NCBI GenBank assembly: GCA_029891385.1
Contig: CM057227.1
Span: forward strand, 61,195,567-61,259,566
DNA length: 64,000 nucleotides
Direction: 5' to 3'
From: Erythroxylum novogranatense
Taxonomy: Eukaryota > Streptophyta > Magnoliopsida > Malpighiales > Erythroxylaceae
Shown here: positions 1-13,097 of the stretch, in pieces
Layout of the letters: every line of letters begins with the position of its first letter
Numbering within the stretch: the stretch's first letter is position 1
The notes under the pieces: generated by a model
Told to the model about the DNA's origin: nothing
Seen by the model: only the letters and a program-made list of their open reading frames with translations
Databases searched by the model: none
Made by a program: the position numbers and the translations under genes

Positions 1-752
1 TACAAGTGTATTTGGTGTTAGGAATAAGTTAGAAAGCATGGGTGAGGGTTTAAGAGGCTTTGGGGAAAAATCTCATCATTCTGGTCATTTCTTCCTCATG
101 GCGAAGCTCTATACCTCATGGAGCGACCATAGAAAATCAGAGGAGCCTCAACTGTCTGTTCGTCTCTTCCTCGCGGGCGCGACAGAAGTAAATCGCGGGC
201 GCGACCCAGTTAGAGTGCGAATTTCATTTTTAGGCCTCTAATATGAGTTGTAGATCAGGATGTGTACATATTGATTGGTATAAAGATGACATCAATCCGA
301 CATCTGTAGCAAGAGTTATGGCGTTTTTACCAAAGTATGTCAAATATACAACGGGATATGAATATGAAGGATTGTTTTGATCATAACTTCCTCATCTGAC
401 CTCCAAATGAAGTGATTTTTAAGCCATGGATTCATGAGACATGTAGGTACCTACCCATATGAATTTGTGTCATTTGGAGTTAAATTGAAAGAGTTGGCAT
501 GAAATCAAGTAAAGGGTCAGTCGAGAGAGCGTGATCGAGTATGATCACATGTTGGTATTTTGTCGATATCTTGAGTTATAGAACTCCGATTGAAGCGATC
601 CTTGTCTTAAATTAAACAAGAGTCATAAGGCTATGATTTACAAGAGAAATCAATTTGAAATTAGGGTTAAATGAAATAAACCCTACAAGGCAAGATGATC
701 AAGTTTCATATTTTACGGTTCAAGAGTTGGACTCCGGTAACGGGATCCAACA
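1..752 (+). mobile_element. LTR tail (5' truncated by window edge), Ty3/gypsy-like
   Basis: The stretch ends at 752 in TTGGACTCCGGTAACGGGA followed by TCCAACA. This closely resembles the 3' ends of the complete LTRs at 9005, 18981, 46537 and 52202, which read GGGCTC...GGGGTCCAACA. A CG-rich patch at about 172-207 (CGCGGGCGCGAC twice) sits about 170 bp before a segment reading TCATAACTTCCTCATCTGACC. The other LTRs have the same order: a CGCGAC island, then a 'TTTTGATGTAGATGTCC'-type segment. No primer-binding site follows 752, so this is probably a solo LTR or a worn element. Its start lies outside the window and the duplication cannot be tested. Confidence 0.6.
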
Positions 753-1400
753 TATGGAATTACAACAACGAGAGAAACATGAGGCCATCATATTTAAAAA
801 TAAGTAAGAACAAGGAAAACTAGTAGGAAATCAAGCTAAACCCCATCTTATAGAAGACCAAGAGATAAAGAAAGATGATGAAGAAAAGAATGACAACCCT
901 CCCCATTACTCCCTAGATCATGGTATACCATACTTGAACGTTGAAAAGATTGGTTGATGTCTATAAAGAGAACCTCATCATTCAGATTAGTGACGACCAA
1001 GTGACATTCAATATGAATGATGCATTAAAAATCCAAAGGAGGGTGACTCATTCAGAAAAATTGATGTGCTGAAATCTTTGAAGAAACGAGAGGACGAAGA
1101 ACAATTGACAACTAACATCAAGTTTGAAGAAGCTACGGAAGACTTTGCCCAAGAAGCTAAAGAAAAAGAGGAGATAAGGGTGAATGAGGAAGAATCAAGA
1201 AGAGAACAACTCAACTCTTACCGGGCAAGCTGCTATATTCCATAGAAGATCAAGGAGTTTTCTTATTCCCTATTTTATTAACATTTCGCTCAAAAAATGA
1301 CATTACTGAGCTTAATTGGTTTTTATAATTTTATAAATATTGTCCTTTTGATCATTTTGCAATTTGTAGCTTACTTACAGGCTACAAAACTGATGTTGAA
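753..1400 (+). pseudogene. Degenerate Athila/Tat-type gypsy fragment (protease-RT linker)
   Basis: A + strand reading around 940-1035 gives VDVYKENLIIQISDDQVTF. This fits the conserved segment after the aspartic protease of Athila/Tat gypsy polyproteins (the 'LIDVEKGELxxRVxDEQVxFNV' type). The upstream part is Lys/Glu-rich and broken by stops. A second short reading near 1215-1255 (LPGKLLYSIEDQG) could be a remnant of the 'LFPGKLxSRW' integrase tail, which would imply that RT and integrase are deleted. No intact ORF remains. The family call rests on one motif. Confidence 0.45.
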
Positions 1401-1963
1401 TGAAAAGGCTGGAAGTAAGTTAATGACCATAAATTAGCACATTCTGTAGTTAGATTTAAATTATTGTGTTTATTTAGATTTGTTTTGAAATTTAAATAAA
1501 ATTTTAATGATTTGAAATGATCTAGGATTTCTAATTCTCTTAGTCTCTTTAAACAATTCCAAGATAAGATAACAATCTCGAGCATCAAGTGGATTTGGTC
1601 TCATCACCTCACCATCATTACCTCTATCACCATAAGGATTTGTTTCTAACCCTTTTCTTTTCAATTTATTCTTTCACTTAGCTTTCTTTTATTTTATATT
1701 ATTTCCTTCCATGTGTATTTGTTTGTCGCTTTCTCACATTGAGGACAATGCGTGTTTGTTTGTCCTCCATGATTGTTCTTTTTATCTCTTATTGATATCT
1801 AATTTTTTGGATTTTTCATCGCTGCCTTGTGGTGTCCAAATCAATGTGTTTTTGACTTTTCACCCAAACTTACAGCACCTTTTTTTTCCCTTGTGATTAG
1901 GTACCACAATCACAAAAGATAGTGAAATTCCTTAGACTATAAGAATTAAACTAATTCTACACC
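1401..1963 (+). mobile_element. Non-coding 3' part of an Athila/Tat-like element
   Basis: No gene is seen. The + strand has CACATTGAGGACAATGCGTG at about 1736-1755, a motif I associate with the non-coding 3' region of plant Tat/Ogre/Athila elements just before the polypurine tract. The small ORFs across it have no recognisable composition. It probably continues the fragment at 753-1400. Confidence 0.35.
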
Positions 1964-1981
1964 TTCCCAGCAATGGCGTCA
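1964..1981 (-). other. tRNA-Asp-like site: possible Athila-type primer-binding site in reverse orientation
   Basis: The + strand TTCCCAGCAATGGCGTCA matches 14 of 18 positions of the 3' end of plant tRNA-Asp(GUC) in the sense direction. All four differences are C/T or G/A transitions. Athila-type elements prime from tRNA-Asp, so the reverse complement would serve as a primer-binding site for a minus-strand element whose 5' LTR lies to the right. The nearby protease-like motif is on the + strand, so orientation is unresolved. Confidence 0.4.
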
Positions 1982-3169
1982 AAAACTTGATTGAGGTAAG
2001 TTTTAAACTTATAAACCCTCAATATTCCAAAAGCACACAGTTCGTAGCATAGTATTAAAGGTATCGATCCCATGAGGAAGGAGTGTAATCTAATCCTAAA
2101 TTCTAAGGCCATAAAAAATATATAACTAAACTTAAAGATGCAATAGAAATTAATTACGAGAATTGAGTTCAAACAATCAAATCAGAAATTAAACACAAAA
2201 GTATTAACAAGTGAGCAATATGCAATCACAATAGAAATCAACCTAAGGAATTTACCTATTTATGAGAAAGGGGATTTGACTTATCATTAATGTTAACCTA
2301 GTCGATTATGTGTCAATGGAGTATCGGATCTAGCCTATCCTGGGGTTGATTACTCTCCCTCGAGTTATAACCATTAAACCCTAAATTATAGGCCCTAATC
2401 AAATTATAGAATTTACAATCTTTCAATTCATAAATTACCTAAAATCCTAATTAGACTTGAAACACTCTAATAAACTATCAGAACATCACATGGGATCTCT
2501 CTCCGCACAATTACCAATATGATTTGACACAATTTCTATTAAATCACCTAACTCTCATTAATCTGATTTAATCATTTTTCATTAAGGTCATCCTCTTAGT
2601 TTATTACCAAATTATGCAAGAATGCAATCAAATCACAACATTCGTCCTATAAACATAATCAACTAAATTATCATTAAATCAAAATAAAATCCCAAAGGAG
2701 AGTTTAAAACATATCAATATTCCAAATCCTATCATCAGTCTATCCATCTTAAGTATATACATAAATAAAAACAAAATGAAAAGGAAATAATGACTTAGAA
2801 TAGGAGATAGAAGGCAATGATGTCAGGAACCCTCCTGATTCAGGAAGCAAGTCAAGTCAATTTCGTCTTCCTTTTCCTTCTTCTTCTTTCTCTCTCTCAA
2901 TATTCTGTCTTTAGGGTTTCAAGTGCGACTGATGCAAAAAACTCTGTTGTTCTCCTCTTAATGTTCTTTAAATATTCTTTTATGTTTTGGGTAACCCTAG
3001 GGTCTTTTCAGGGTCTAAAAAGTCCAAAAAGCCCCTTAAAATGTGAAATTCGTAAGCGATTATGTGCCTGCCCGATGCAGGACATAATCGTGGCCCACAT
3101 CTGAGCCGTTTGTCATTATCGTGGCCTATTATTAGCTAATTATCATATATATCTAGCATAAATCAAATT
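1982..3169. mobile_element. LTR-like AT-rich remnant (Athila/Tat type)
   Basis: No gene is supported. The stretch opens with AAAAACTTGATTGAGGTAAG. It includes GGTATCGATCCCATGAGGAA near 2060, a phrase that recurs in related form near 52780 (GGCATTGATCCCATGATGAA) at the start of a similar AT-rich stretch. This suggests two old copies of one LTR family in the window. Boundaries and duplications cannot be set by eye. A 95-codon ORF at 2817-3104 inside it looks incidental. Confidence 0.35.
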
Positions 3170-3450
3170 TTTTGGACCCCATTTCCGAAGCCCAACAATT
3201 GTTCCGGAGTCGAAAGCATGAGCGGGTTTCCTTATAGGGTTATTCCAATGAACCCTCACTTTGGCATCATCTCACAAGGGTAGCTTGCCCACATCAGCCA
3301 ATCACCGACATCACAATTTGATTTCTTCAAGATAATTGCAGCTCTATATCTCTAGTTTATTTTAAATAAGAACCATCTCATTTAGAGCTCTATAGCTCAA
3401 GATATACTTAAAAATCCAAAGTGTGTCCATAACCTAGTTATGCCCTTCCA

Positions 3451-3654
3451 AGGGGCGGATCCAGAAATTTTTTTGAGTTAGGGAAAAATTTTATTATGGA
3501 TAAAATTTTATTTTTAATGAGGGAAAATTTTTAATAGGATTAAAATTTTATTATTTTATAGGGGAAAAACTTAAAATAATAATTTTTATAGAGAATTTGT
3601 TGGAGGCAGTGGGGGCAAGTGCCCCCACTTGCCCCTATTGTAGATCCATCCCTG
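3451..3654. mobile_element. Short MITE (hAT-like termini)
   Basis: This 204-bp unit has imperfect terminal inverted repeats: AGGGGCGGATCCAG on the left, and GATCCATCCCTG on the right whose complement is CAGGGATGGATC. Both sides are flanked by CTTCCA (3445-3450 and 3655-3660). The interior is T/A-rich with a GGGGGCAAGTGCCCCCAC palindrome near the right end. It has no coding capacity. hAT-derived MITEs normally make 8-bp duplications and only 6 bp match here, so the superfamily is tentative. Confidence 0.6.
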
Positions 3655-4756
3655 CTTCCAACCGATCCCTCATTTTCCTTCCATCAATTTTTTTTCAAAT
3701 CGACCCTAAAAGCTACAAATTTTTATTGGGTTATGAAGTTATGGGCAATAGAATCAACCACGCTCATGTCCTCAATCACATTTTACCTATCTCGGAACAA
3801 TCGACATAACTTTCACTAGGGAAATTGGATTAACGTTTTCTTTAGACGGTTTCAAAGCGAACTTCTGGATATACAACTTTTGTGAAGAATTCAAAACAAG
3901 ATTTTGTCATTTAGAGAGTCAAAACACTGGCCGTGTGAAACTACATGGGCAGACTGTGTACCCTTCGGGTCTGGAAATTTTTCTGCATCAGGAATACACG
4001 GCCAGTGTGAATATACATAGCCTGACCGTGTAACCTTCGGGTGTAACGAAAATTTTCACCCTCCAAGATCCCTCCAATGGATCCTAACTCTATTCTAACA
4101 TCCCTTTTACTCATTATCTCCTTAAATTCACCTCTTCTAGTGCAATATCACTTCATTCTCCATAGTTGTTCCGTATATACATCCTTTGCGACATCCTAAC
4201 TTGTAATGGTCATAACTCTTAACTCCGATATCCAAAAATCGCATACTTTTAACCGTTGGAACAAAATTTATTCACCTATGAAAGCTTGCAAAATACAATA
4301 TCTCTTTATATCAATTCAACTACTAAGTACTTTTCGTTAAACTCTTGAATGTCACCTCAAATGATTCATCACATACAATCTTTCCAACTCTAACATTTTA
4401 TTCTAATACTAACAACAATTTGCAATCTCAACAAAGAATAATATGCACATACACATTCCACTTCCACATCCTTTATACTCAACCTTTAAAATAATATAAT
4501 CATACACAAAAGGAACCTCTCAATTTCTAATTCTCATTTCTAAACAAAGTAAATGTTTGAACAAGCTTTACTTACATATCAACATACACATCAAACTTAA
4601 TACAAAATACAAAAGGATGGTCATGTTTGATATGCCTATAAAGCTATCCAAAATATTCACTAGCTTAGTACAAAAGATTTCTAGCTATCTTGGAGTTTTG
4701 AATGCCTTGCAAGGATCGCTAATCTTCTCGTTCTGCACCTAAGGAGGGAAAATTTT

Positions 4757-7700
4757 TGTTGGGCCCCAATCTTTCTTTATTGATTTTATTAAGCATGAAT
4801 TATGATGATGGTATGATTTATTTCATAGCTTGATTTATTGGAAGTGTTAGTGGAAAATTAAGATTGATTTGAGATTAGTATGGAATAAGTAGTAAAGAAA
4901 GAGTAAAAAAAATTTAGGGCATTATTGGAAGCTCACTTAGGTAGGAAAGGTTAAGGCATAACAAGGAGGGGCATTATGGTACTTGTGCTTCCATTTAAGA
5001 CTTAGGTGTTAGAATTAGAGAGAAAGAAAGAAGAAAAGTGAGAAAGAAGAGGAGAGGGTGTCGTGGAAGAGAAGAAGAAGAAGAGAAAGATAGGGTTTTG
5101 CTATTCTTGAGGTTTTGGAAGGAATTGAAGCAATCTCTGGTAAGTTCAAGCTCCTTTATTCTTGTTTGAGGTGGATTAAACCCTAGATTAGCTTGGCATG
5201 AAATTGTATCAATGGTTTAGAGTTTTTGGGAAAATGGTTAGATTTCCTTGGGTTGTTGATTTTGTGACTGGTTTTAAGGTTTAAATGAGTTAGAAATGAA
5301 GTATAAGACTTGAATCAAGGTTTAAGTGTGTTGCTTTTGCAAAAGGGAAGGATTGAGGTTGGAAAATGCTGGAAAAATCAGGTTCGGAGACATTCTTCAG
5401 ACCCGCAAGTCGCGACATGTTCATGAGCACGCCGCGACGTGCGAGGAAGGTGTGCACGTCGCGATGTAGGAATTTGTGTTTGTCGCGACGAGAATGGGCT
5501 GTTCGTCGCGACAAGCGGGTTGTTCGTCGCGACGAGCATGGCCTTCGCCGCGGCGAGCCCCCAGTTCCCAGCAAAGATGAATTGTGGGTATTTTGGGCAT
5601 ATCTTTTGCTATAGAAGTCCAAATGAGGTGATTTCTAATTCGTTGTGGACTAGAGATACAGGGCTACAAGTTTTACGAAGAAAAGAAGTTTAAATTCAGT
5701 CGTTAGAATCTTCAAGTTTGGATGGAAGTTGAGCATAGAATATTCGTTTCAGTTTTAATTATAGTTCGAATTGTTAAAGTTTGACTTTTCGATTTCTACA
5801 CCAAATTGATTGAAATTTTGGTTGTTTCATTAAGGAAATCAAGTGAGGCAAGAGGAACAAGAGGAAAGGCATTCCTAAGCAAGAATAAGCAAGGAATTCA
5901 AGGTGGGTTCATGTTTATAATAGAGTAAATAAGTTACTCATTGTTTTGTTCAAATCAAGAAAGATTTAATGCTTTAAATTGCATCATCAATGTTGCCTTA
6001 TGTGATATTGTGAATTGATTATATATTTGCTATATGATTGGCATTCATGATTATTGAAAAGGTTTCAAAAAGGGTTTTCTCTTTTCAAGAATACATACTA
6101 ATGAAATCATGTTTTTCCAAAATGTATGGAAAGCAAGTTTACAAGCAAGAGCCAGTTTGGCAATCAAGTTTACAAAACTTTGAATCATGCATGTTATGTG
6201 GGTTTATGGTAGTCCCTCAAGAACTGTCACATGCACGTTGACTCATGAAAAGGCTTCTCCTGCCTGCCCGTTAGTGGCACGGAGCTCCCCACAAGGACTC
6301 CCTCAAGAAACTACGACTACACATAACCATTTTGATAGGAATGTGTAGTACATCATGAACCCGAACTAACCCAAACCATTATGCTATGTTATGTGCTTAT
6401 GATCTGTTGTTATGTTTCATGTATTCATGGTTTTGAACTCTACTCATGAATTGTTAAAAAATCAAGCATTTCAAGATGATGACTTTTACATGTTCAATTA
6501 CTATGATTTCAAGGTATATCACAGCAATGAGTTATCTTTTGAATAGTTTTGCTTATTTCTATATTTCAAATGTGTTCCCATGAGCTTTATAGCTCACCCT
6601 CTTTACTCTCCCCATTCAGGAGACGAGCAAGAGACTGAGTAAGTCAAGGGTTATGACATCACTCTGATTTATTGTGTTTAAGTATTTTCTAGTTGTATTT
6701 TTAGAAGTCAAGGCTTTAGTTTCATTTCAAGTTTTACTGGTTCAAGGGTATTTTGTATTTTTAACTTTTAAACTCAAAAGTTGTAATTTGGTTTGAAATG
6801 TTATTAAAGCTTTGTAAAACTCATCTTTTGGATATTAATGAGTTATGATGTTTATCTTTCGCATTAAATCATTTAGAAGTTGCTTGAGTACATGTTGTTA
6901 AGTTTTGGGATGGGTTGTTTTAATAAAGTGAGAGAAAGTATCAGGTTTTGTGCTTCCAAGGGATTTCCTTTCTTCTTTCAATTTACATGTTTCAACTCCA
7001 AGGCCTCCCCTCATGTACCAAGTGTAAGTGCAAGTCGACTTGTACATGGGGTAAGTCGACTTACATTCGATTCAAGATCGATAAGTCGACTTGTACATGG
7101 GGTAAGTCGACTTATGCAAGACGATCGTTTATATTGTGCCCTAAAGGCAATCCCTTTAGCGCTTTTGTTCAAAGTCGTGTGCGACTTTATGAATAAATAA
7201 AGAAAGGCATACTTCATTAATTTGATGTTCATGAACATTGTTTATGAATTGATTGGATCTTTAATCGAATTAATGAAGTCCATGATATATGACATAGCAT
7301 GAAGGAAATTATGATGTGCTCATACTCCTGAGATTCCTATCATGTGCAATTATGTCAAGATTCAAATTCTCCTAGTCATAGAATTAATGAGACTGGACAT
7401 CATTAATCCGGATAGACTAGCACATGTCATATTCCTTGATTGGATCAAGCAGTGGATCTCAGAAACTGTAAATATGAGATATTTAGAATTGACATGTGGA
7501 TGCTTACTAGTGGTAGTAAGTTCATTGGATGACCTGCCATGAGATCATCGCATGGATATCTTCTTCTAGTGTCAGTGATAATCTCATCATAGCAATAGTG
7601 CAAGTATCCTTAGACTTGAGGTACTCAAGGATATCTTGGATACTGATCCTGTGCTTTGACTCCATTCCTTGTTGCCTTCCAGAGGTAACTCATAGGGTGG

Positions 7701-9005
7701 TGCTTGGGTACGACTTGAGGTATTCAAGATAATTGAGTAGCCAATAAAGGATTCACCACTTCGGATTAGCGTAAGAGATACCCACGGCCTCTTATCAGAT
7801 CATTACTAAGTGGCGGCAAAGATATATGTCATGAAGAGTGTCTTCATTGACATATAGAGTAATGAGTCCCAAGACGAGAACTGTTATCACTTGGGCTGGA
7901 CTTGGTCTAGTGAGAGTTGACACTTTGACCATACTCATAACCAAGTGGGGTATAGGATGGTGAAAGGACGAATTGCACACTAATTGTCTATGGAAGGGTT
8001 CGTGATCCGTTCGTAATGAATACATCAAACCGATTACTTTCCGATCAATTGGGGTCATGATGTGTTGCTAGATACCGCTCATGACTTGCTTAGATTAAGT
8101 GTTAATCTAAGTGGCCAACATAACCGGAACCTAAAGGGTCACACGATAAGAGTGTTTCGAGAATCAGAAAATAGTATTGGATGAGTTCCAATTATGGAGA
8201 GCATTAGATTAAATGGATCCCGATGAGATCGGGATATGTCCCGATGAGATCGCGACATCGATGTTGCTAAGAAAGGTTTAGAGTCGTTTGATCTCGGGAC
8301 CTTAGAGCAGTAGACCAACCCCAATTTGACTGGACCTCTTTAGCAATTATATATATGTTAATTAATTAATTAAGATTAATTAATTATATATATATATAAC
8401 ATGATCTGCGTTGGTTTTAGGGAGAAGAGATAAAGTCGTTGACTTTTCAAAGTTTGTTTATTTAATTAGTTAAATAAATGGATGGTAATGAAGCTTACAC
8501 TTGGCAAACTCTTATGGATTCTTTTTAATTGTTAAAAATATATATAAGAAGCTTGTCTTGATGAGTTGCCGTCGATGATGCTAAGGTTTTGAAGAGAAGA
8601 ATATTTCCTTAAGTGTTAAGGAAAGTTTGAATGGTGATTTCAAATCTTCTTCTTCCTCAAGTGTCATAGTTTCTCTTCTCTAAGCACAAAGACCAACGTT
8701 TCCTCAAGCTCTCCAGGACAGAGGTAGGCTCAGGCTTTAATCTGTTCTAGCTATTCTCAGGTCAAAGGGGTTTGACTCGGTTAGGTTTTCTGATATCTGC
8801 GTGGATCACCTTTAGAGATAGTCTCTTTTGGCTATTTAGGTTGATGTCTTCATACTGACACTTGGATCCTGGGTTTCGGGAAAGTCCCGGGAACAAAAAT
8901 TTTTGTTTTCCGTTGTCGGTACATGTGATGTACATCCCGGGATTTTCCTACACCAAGCACCGCGCTTTCATGTCCGATGTTGGGCTCCAAAAATGGGGTC
9001 CAACA
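4757..9005 (+). repeat. 5' LTR of the 14.2 kb element (interrupted)
   Basis: This LTR runs from TGTTGGGCCCC to GGGGTCCAACA and is about 2.3 kb once the nested solo LTR at 7023-8952 and one copy of its duplication are removed. It has a purine-rich block with GTCGTGGAAGAG (about 5050-5095) and a CG-rich island of repeated TCGCGACG motifs (about 5408-5560). It then continues through segments shared with the LTRs at 14817, 44118 and 49814. The small ORFs over the CG island (5290-5693, both strands) come from the repeated motif and are not genes. Confidence 0.9.
7023..8952 (+). mobile_element. Solo LTR of a 1.9 kb LTR family, copy 1
   Basis: This 1930-bp unit starts TGTAAGTGCAAGTCGACTT and ends GGGATTTTCCTACA. 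It is flanked by CCAAG at 7018-7022 and 8953-8957, a perfect 5-bp duplication. Its removal restores the host LTR across CATGTACCAAGCACCGCGC, exactly as in the other LTR at about 18930. There is no internal coding domain, primer site or second LTR, so it is a recombined solo LTR. A 5'-terminal motif (GTCGACTTGTACATGGGGTA) occurs twice here. Short ORFs inside it are unsupported. I do not recognise the parent family. Confidence 0.9.
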
Positions 9006-9010
9006 TGTTG

Positions 9011-9022
9011 TAGTATCAGAGC
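9011..9022 (+). other. Primer-binding site (initiator tRNA-Met)
   Basis: TAGTATCAGAGC lies five bases after the 5' LTR end. It differs by one G-to-A change from TGGTATCAGAGC, the usual plant iMet primer-binding site. Confidence 0.85.
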
Positions 9023-9114
9023 GACTAGGTTTAGGTCCAGGGTTGCATTGCATTGTTTTCAATGAATAACTAGCATTGGTTTCCATGATTTGAATTGTTT
9101 TTACACACTAAGAA

Positions 9115-12100
9115 TGTAACATCCCCTCTCCTATAGGAAGGGTATTTTGGTAATTAGGTTGGGTTCGGGATATGTAATTATATCTCGGCATGCTCATACA
9201 GCATATAGTCTCTATAATTACTGACGGGTTGCACATGCACATAGTATACATGCATTCATGTCATTTTCCTAAACTAGGTTGAAATTGAACTCTTGTGTGA
9301 AATTAATGGGGTAATTGAGTTTGGAAAATTATTTGGACTGTGCCATAAATCGTTTTACATTTTTAGGGATTTTTAGGAATTTTTCTGGATTTTTCCGGAA
9401 ACAATTCCTGGACCGGTAAAATCGCCAATTGGCGAATCGGTCAATTCTCGGTAGCAAAGATCGCTACCCAGTGGTACAGTAATAGTGGGTATATTATTTT
9501 GGGACTGAAAGTAGGGTCATTTGAGTTTAATGGAGTAAAATTTTGGACTGAATTATTAAATGACTATTTTGACTTTTCAAATACAAAGTACCAATGGTAT
9601 TTTGCCATTTATAAAGTGACAATAAATGCTTCTTCATTATTGTTCTCGGATGAGTGTGTTTAAAGGATGAAGAGATAAATTGGTTAGGCTTTTCTATAGC
9701 CATCCGAAACACAAAACTTCACCCTTCATTTGCAACCATCGATTTTTGCTTTCCTTTTCTCCATTTTTCTCCATAGCTTTAAGCTCATTTCTTTGGTCTC
9801 ATCAAAGCTAGATGATGAGTATGGTATATACTTGAGAAGGAAAAGGTGGTAGCTTGGTATAAAGGTTAGAAGGTAAAAGTTGGAAGTAGAAGCTTTGAAG
9901 GAGAATTGTGTTAGGTAAGTTTCATTTAAGTATTTGAGTTTAATGATGTCTTTCATATGGATTAAATGCCATGATAGTGTGGGGTAGTTAATAAATGGGT
10001 TTAAAGCATGTATTAGGTTTAGGTAGGCATTAAAGTGATGGTTATTATGATTTGATGAAAAAGGGATGAGGCTAGGTGAAGATGCATTGAAGTTAATGTT
10101 ATAGTTTGATTTTTGGATTGAATAGGATAATTAATTGAGTATTTGAATTGAGGAATTTAGTGCTTCCAATTTTTCAGTGTTAGCCCTAATATATGTATGA
10201 TGGTATTAATATTTAATTTGTATTTATTTTGATGTTTAGTGATGTGAAAAGATATTGGAAGTGTTTGAACTAAGGTTAACATTGAATCTGGAAAATGAGA
10301 TTTGTAATAGATGTTACTGTTTTATTCATAACTTATTGTGTAGAAATGAAAATGAGGTAAGGTTAGTGGCCACTGAAACTTTGGGATGTTGGCTTTAATT
10401 TAGTGTGAAATAGGTGTTGTTGAATTTCAATGATAGAAGGGTGAAATTTTGCATGGAAAGTTACTGTTCCATTGCCTGTGAACAGTAACCGCAACCATGA
10501 CATCTGAGTTTTGTTGATTTTTGTAAATTAATTGAGATGGAATTAGGGAAAATGGTCTTCATGGAAGTTGTAGTATATTTGATTATATTTCCATTGCTAC
10601 TGATCTTGCTATTTTTGGAATTGTGTGTTGGGAGATATGAATTGATTACTAATGGCTGGTTGTGAGCATTTTGGATGAAACCTAGTTTAAGTGTGATTTT
10701 GTGAGTTTACTGATTTGAGGCAATTTTAACATTTTATGTGGACTGAAGTGGTGTGAGTGAGCTTCTGAAAAGTTGTAGAGGAAGAGATTATCTTGAAATT
10801 GATATTTGGTATGTAATTTTAGAATTCAGAATTGGGAGATATGATTTTCAAAACTGATCCTACATTAGGTTATGAATGACTGATGACAACAGAAACTTCC
10901 ATAACAGTTTTCAAATGGTTAGAGATCGAATTGGATGATGAGTGCTTCATGAAAATTAAGTTTAAGATGTTATCTTTACAGGGATATAAAGTTCTGATTT
11001 TATTGACTTGTATACTGGAAGTTATGCTTGTTGTAAGGTTACTGCCCAAATTGAAGGTTTTCAGGGACAGTAACATTAGATGAATTAATTGACTTGGTTT
11101 GCAATAGAATTTGATTTTGGGTTGTTCATGAAAGTTGTTGAGGACATTGTGAACTTGTTGACCATATTTTGTGGTAATTCATTACTGAAGAATCAGTGAG
11201 TTATGACATTGTAAATGTACTGCCCTGTATTGATGAAAAGTTAGTAGGCAGAAGGTTTGATGGGTTATTTGATACCCTTAGGGTTGGATTTGATTTTTTT
11301 GGTCTTCTTGAGAGTTGTAGAGCTTTGCATAAGCTTTCCAATGAGGTATAGTGGGTATTTTTCTGAATTGTGTGCTAAAAGTTAGAGTGGATGGAAATTA
11401 AGATTGAAATCTGGAAAAAAAAAAAAGGCGAGGTAGCGGTGAAACTCGCCGCCTCATGAGGGCGACGTTTACGCCTCGCCTCGCGACAAGTGAGGCGATT
11501 TCACCTCAGGGCGACGTCTCGCCATGAGGCGGGCGTTCAGTATATATGTATTTTTTTATTTTTTTTGATTATTATTTGTTATTAAAAGGTACAATTGTTC
11601 TTTTGTCAATTTCTTTCCGTCCGATGTCCGATTGACCTGATTCCAGAGGCATCGGATTCGTTGAATATTTAATTTCATTTTCTGAGAAATCGGAATTTTA
11701 GACAGGAATTTGACGTAGCCCTATTGACGGAACTTGTAAACACTGCTTTTATTTAATTGGGGACCTATAGAGGTCCTAATTGCATGCCGTCGGCTTTATG
11801 GATTTCTAATTTTCATAGAATTTTATTATGAGGAAATATTGATTAGGGCGGGATTGCCATGAACATGCATTATATACATTTTACTGATTTCATGTGCATT
11901 GTTTAATCATTTACACCAATGGTAATGGTTATTCATTTAATTTGTTATAGAGGCTTCAGTGGACCATCGCTCCACGATTTGGCGAGACTTCCGGCGTTAG
12001 CGTGGAAGTTATTAGGTGAGTAACCTAGTTGGTTATTCCAATCTATGTGTTAACTGTGAATTGATTGCCTACGGGAATACATGAATTATTGTTGTGACTG

Positions 12101-13038
12101 GCGCCTACGGGATTACATGAATTATAATCGTGATTGATTGTTCTACGGGAATTATGTGGTATTACCGATCGTGAATTTACATGAGGTAACTGTTTAATTG
12201 AATTGAATATTGACCGTGAAATACCATGTTTATCGTTGTGAAACATGTGCATTCATGCACAAATACATCACATCGTTAAAAGGAAAATTGTGAACCGAGG
12301 CGCCATCAGATCGAACCGAGCCTAGAGCTCGATATATCGAACCGAGCCTCGAGCTCGACGGAGATAATTCTCCCGCACACGCCTATACCGATCAACGTTA
12401 TGCGCTCGGTCACAATATCGAAATGAACTGGAAAAGAGTCACATGTGCATTGCATCTTGGATTCTATATCGACAATATTTTTAATCGGGTGTATATTTAC
12501 CGCATCGTGGACTGTAATTATTCTGTGATCGTATTCATGTTGTGTTTTGTATAATTATCGCGTATATCTGCTTTTCATGCTTATATGATGCATGAATTGG
12601 GAGAACCATCGATGATGGTTTCTCATTGAGTTCGCAAACTCACCCAAAATTGCAACTTATTTTTCGTGCCTAGCATAGACAGATAGCTCCTCAGACCGTA
12701 GAGCCGTATCATGATGGATTGGCGAGAAAAGCAATGGCTCAAAGGTCGGTCACCGGGCTTCCTTTGAGAGGCGATAGTTAGATCTGGTTATTATACAAGA
12801 CAAGATGTGAAACATGTGTAACTTAAAAAGTAATCGATTGTGAATTATTAAGTTTTGAATGAATGAAATGGAATCTAGTTTGGTTTTAAAAAGTAGCCAG
12901 TTTCTTATTACTGTCTTACGATTGTGATGCCATGAGGAGTGTAGTAGTTGTTGTCGGTAGTGGTCTCTTGTCGTAGGATATGTATCGGAATGACCTACGG
13001 GCGTTCTGGTGGATACCCTATGGTAAGGGGGCGCTGCA
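9115..13038 (+). mobile_element. Solo LTR (chromovirus-like, Tekay/Del type), 3.9 kb
   Basis: This unit starts TGTAACATCCCC, ends GGGGGCGCTGCA, and is flanked by AAGAA at 9110-9114 and 13039-13043. Its ends match the LTRs of the minus-strand element at 28487-39493 (TGTAACATCCCG...GGGCGCTACA). It shares the CCATCGATGATGG segment followed by GAGTTCGCAAACTCACCC near 12605-12645. Internal features are an A-run and a GC-rich CGCCTCGCC block at about 11410-11540, and three loose repeats of CTACGGGAAT-type units at about 12066-12160. There is no coding domain. It lies in the leader between the primer site and gag of the 14.2 kb element. Confidence 0.88.
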
Positions 13039-13097
13039 AAGAAAATTGTCTTACTTGAACAAAAAATTTTCAATGGTTTTATATTGAAGGAGTGAAA

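Noticed and set aside
5290..5693. ORFs of 82-110 residues on both strands (and at 17326-17589)
   Set aside because: They come from the repeated CGCGACG island of an LTR. Arg/Ser-rich in every frame and not conserved as protein between the two LTRs.
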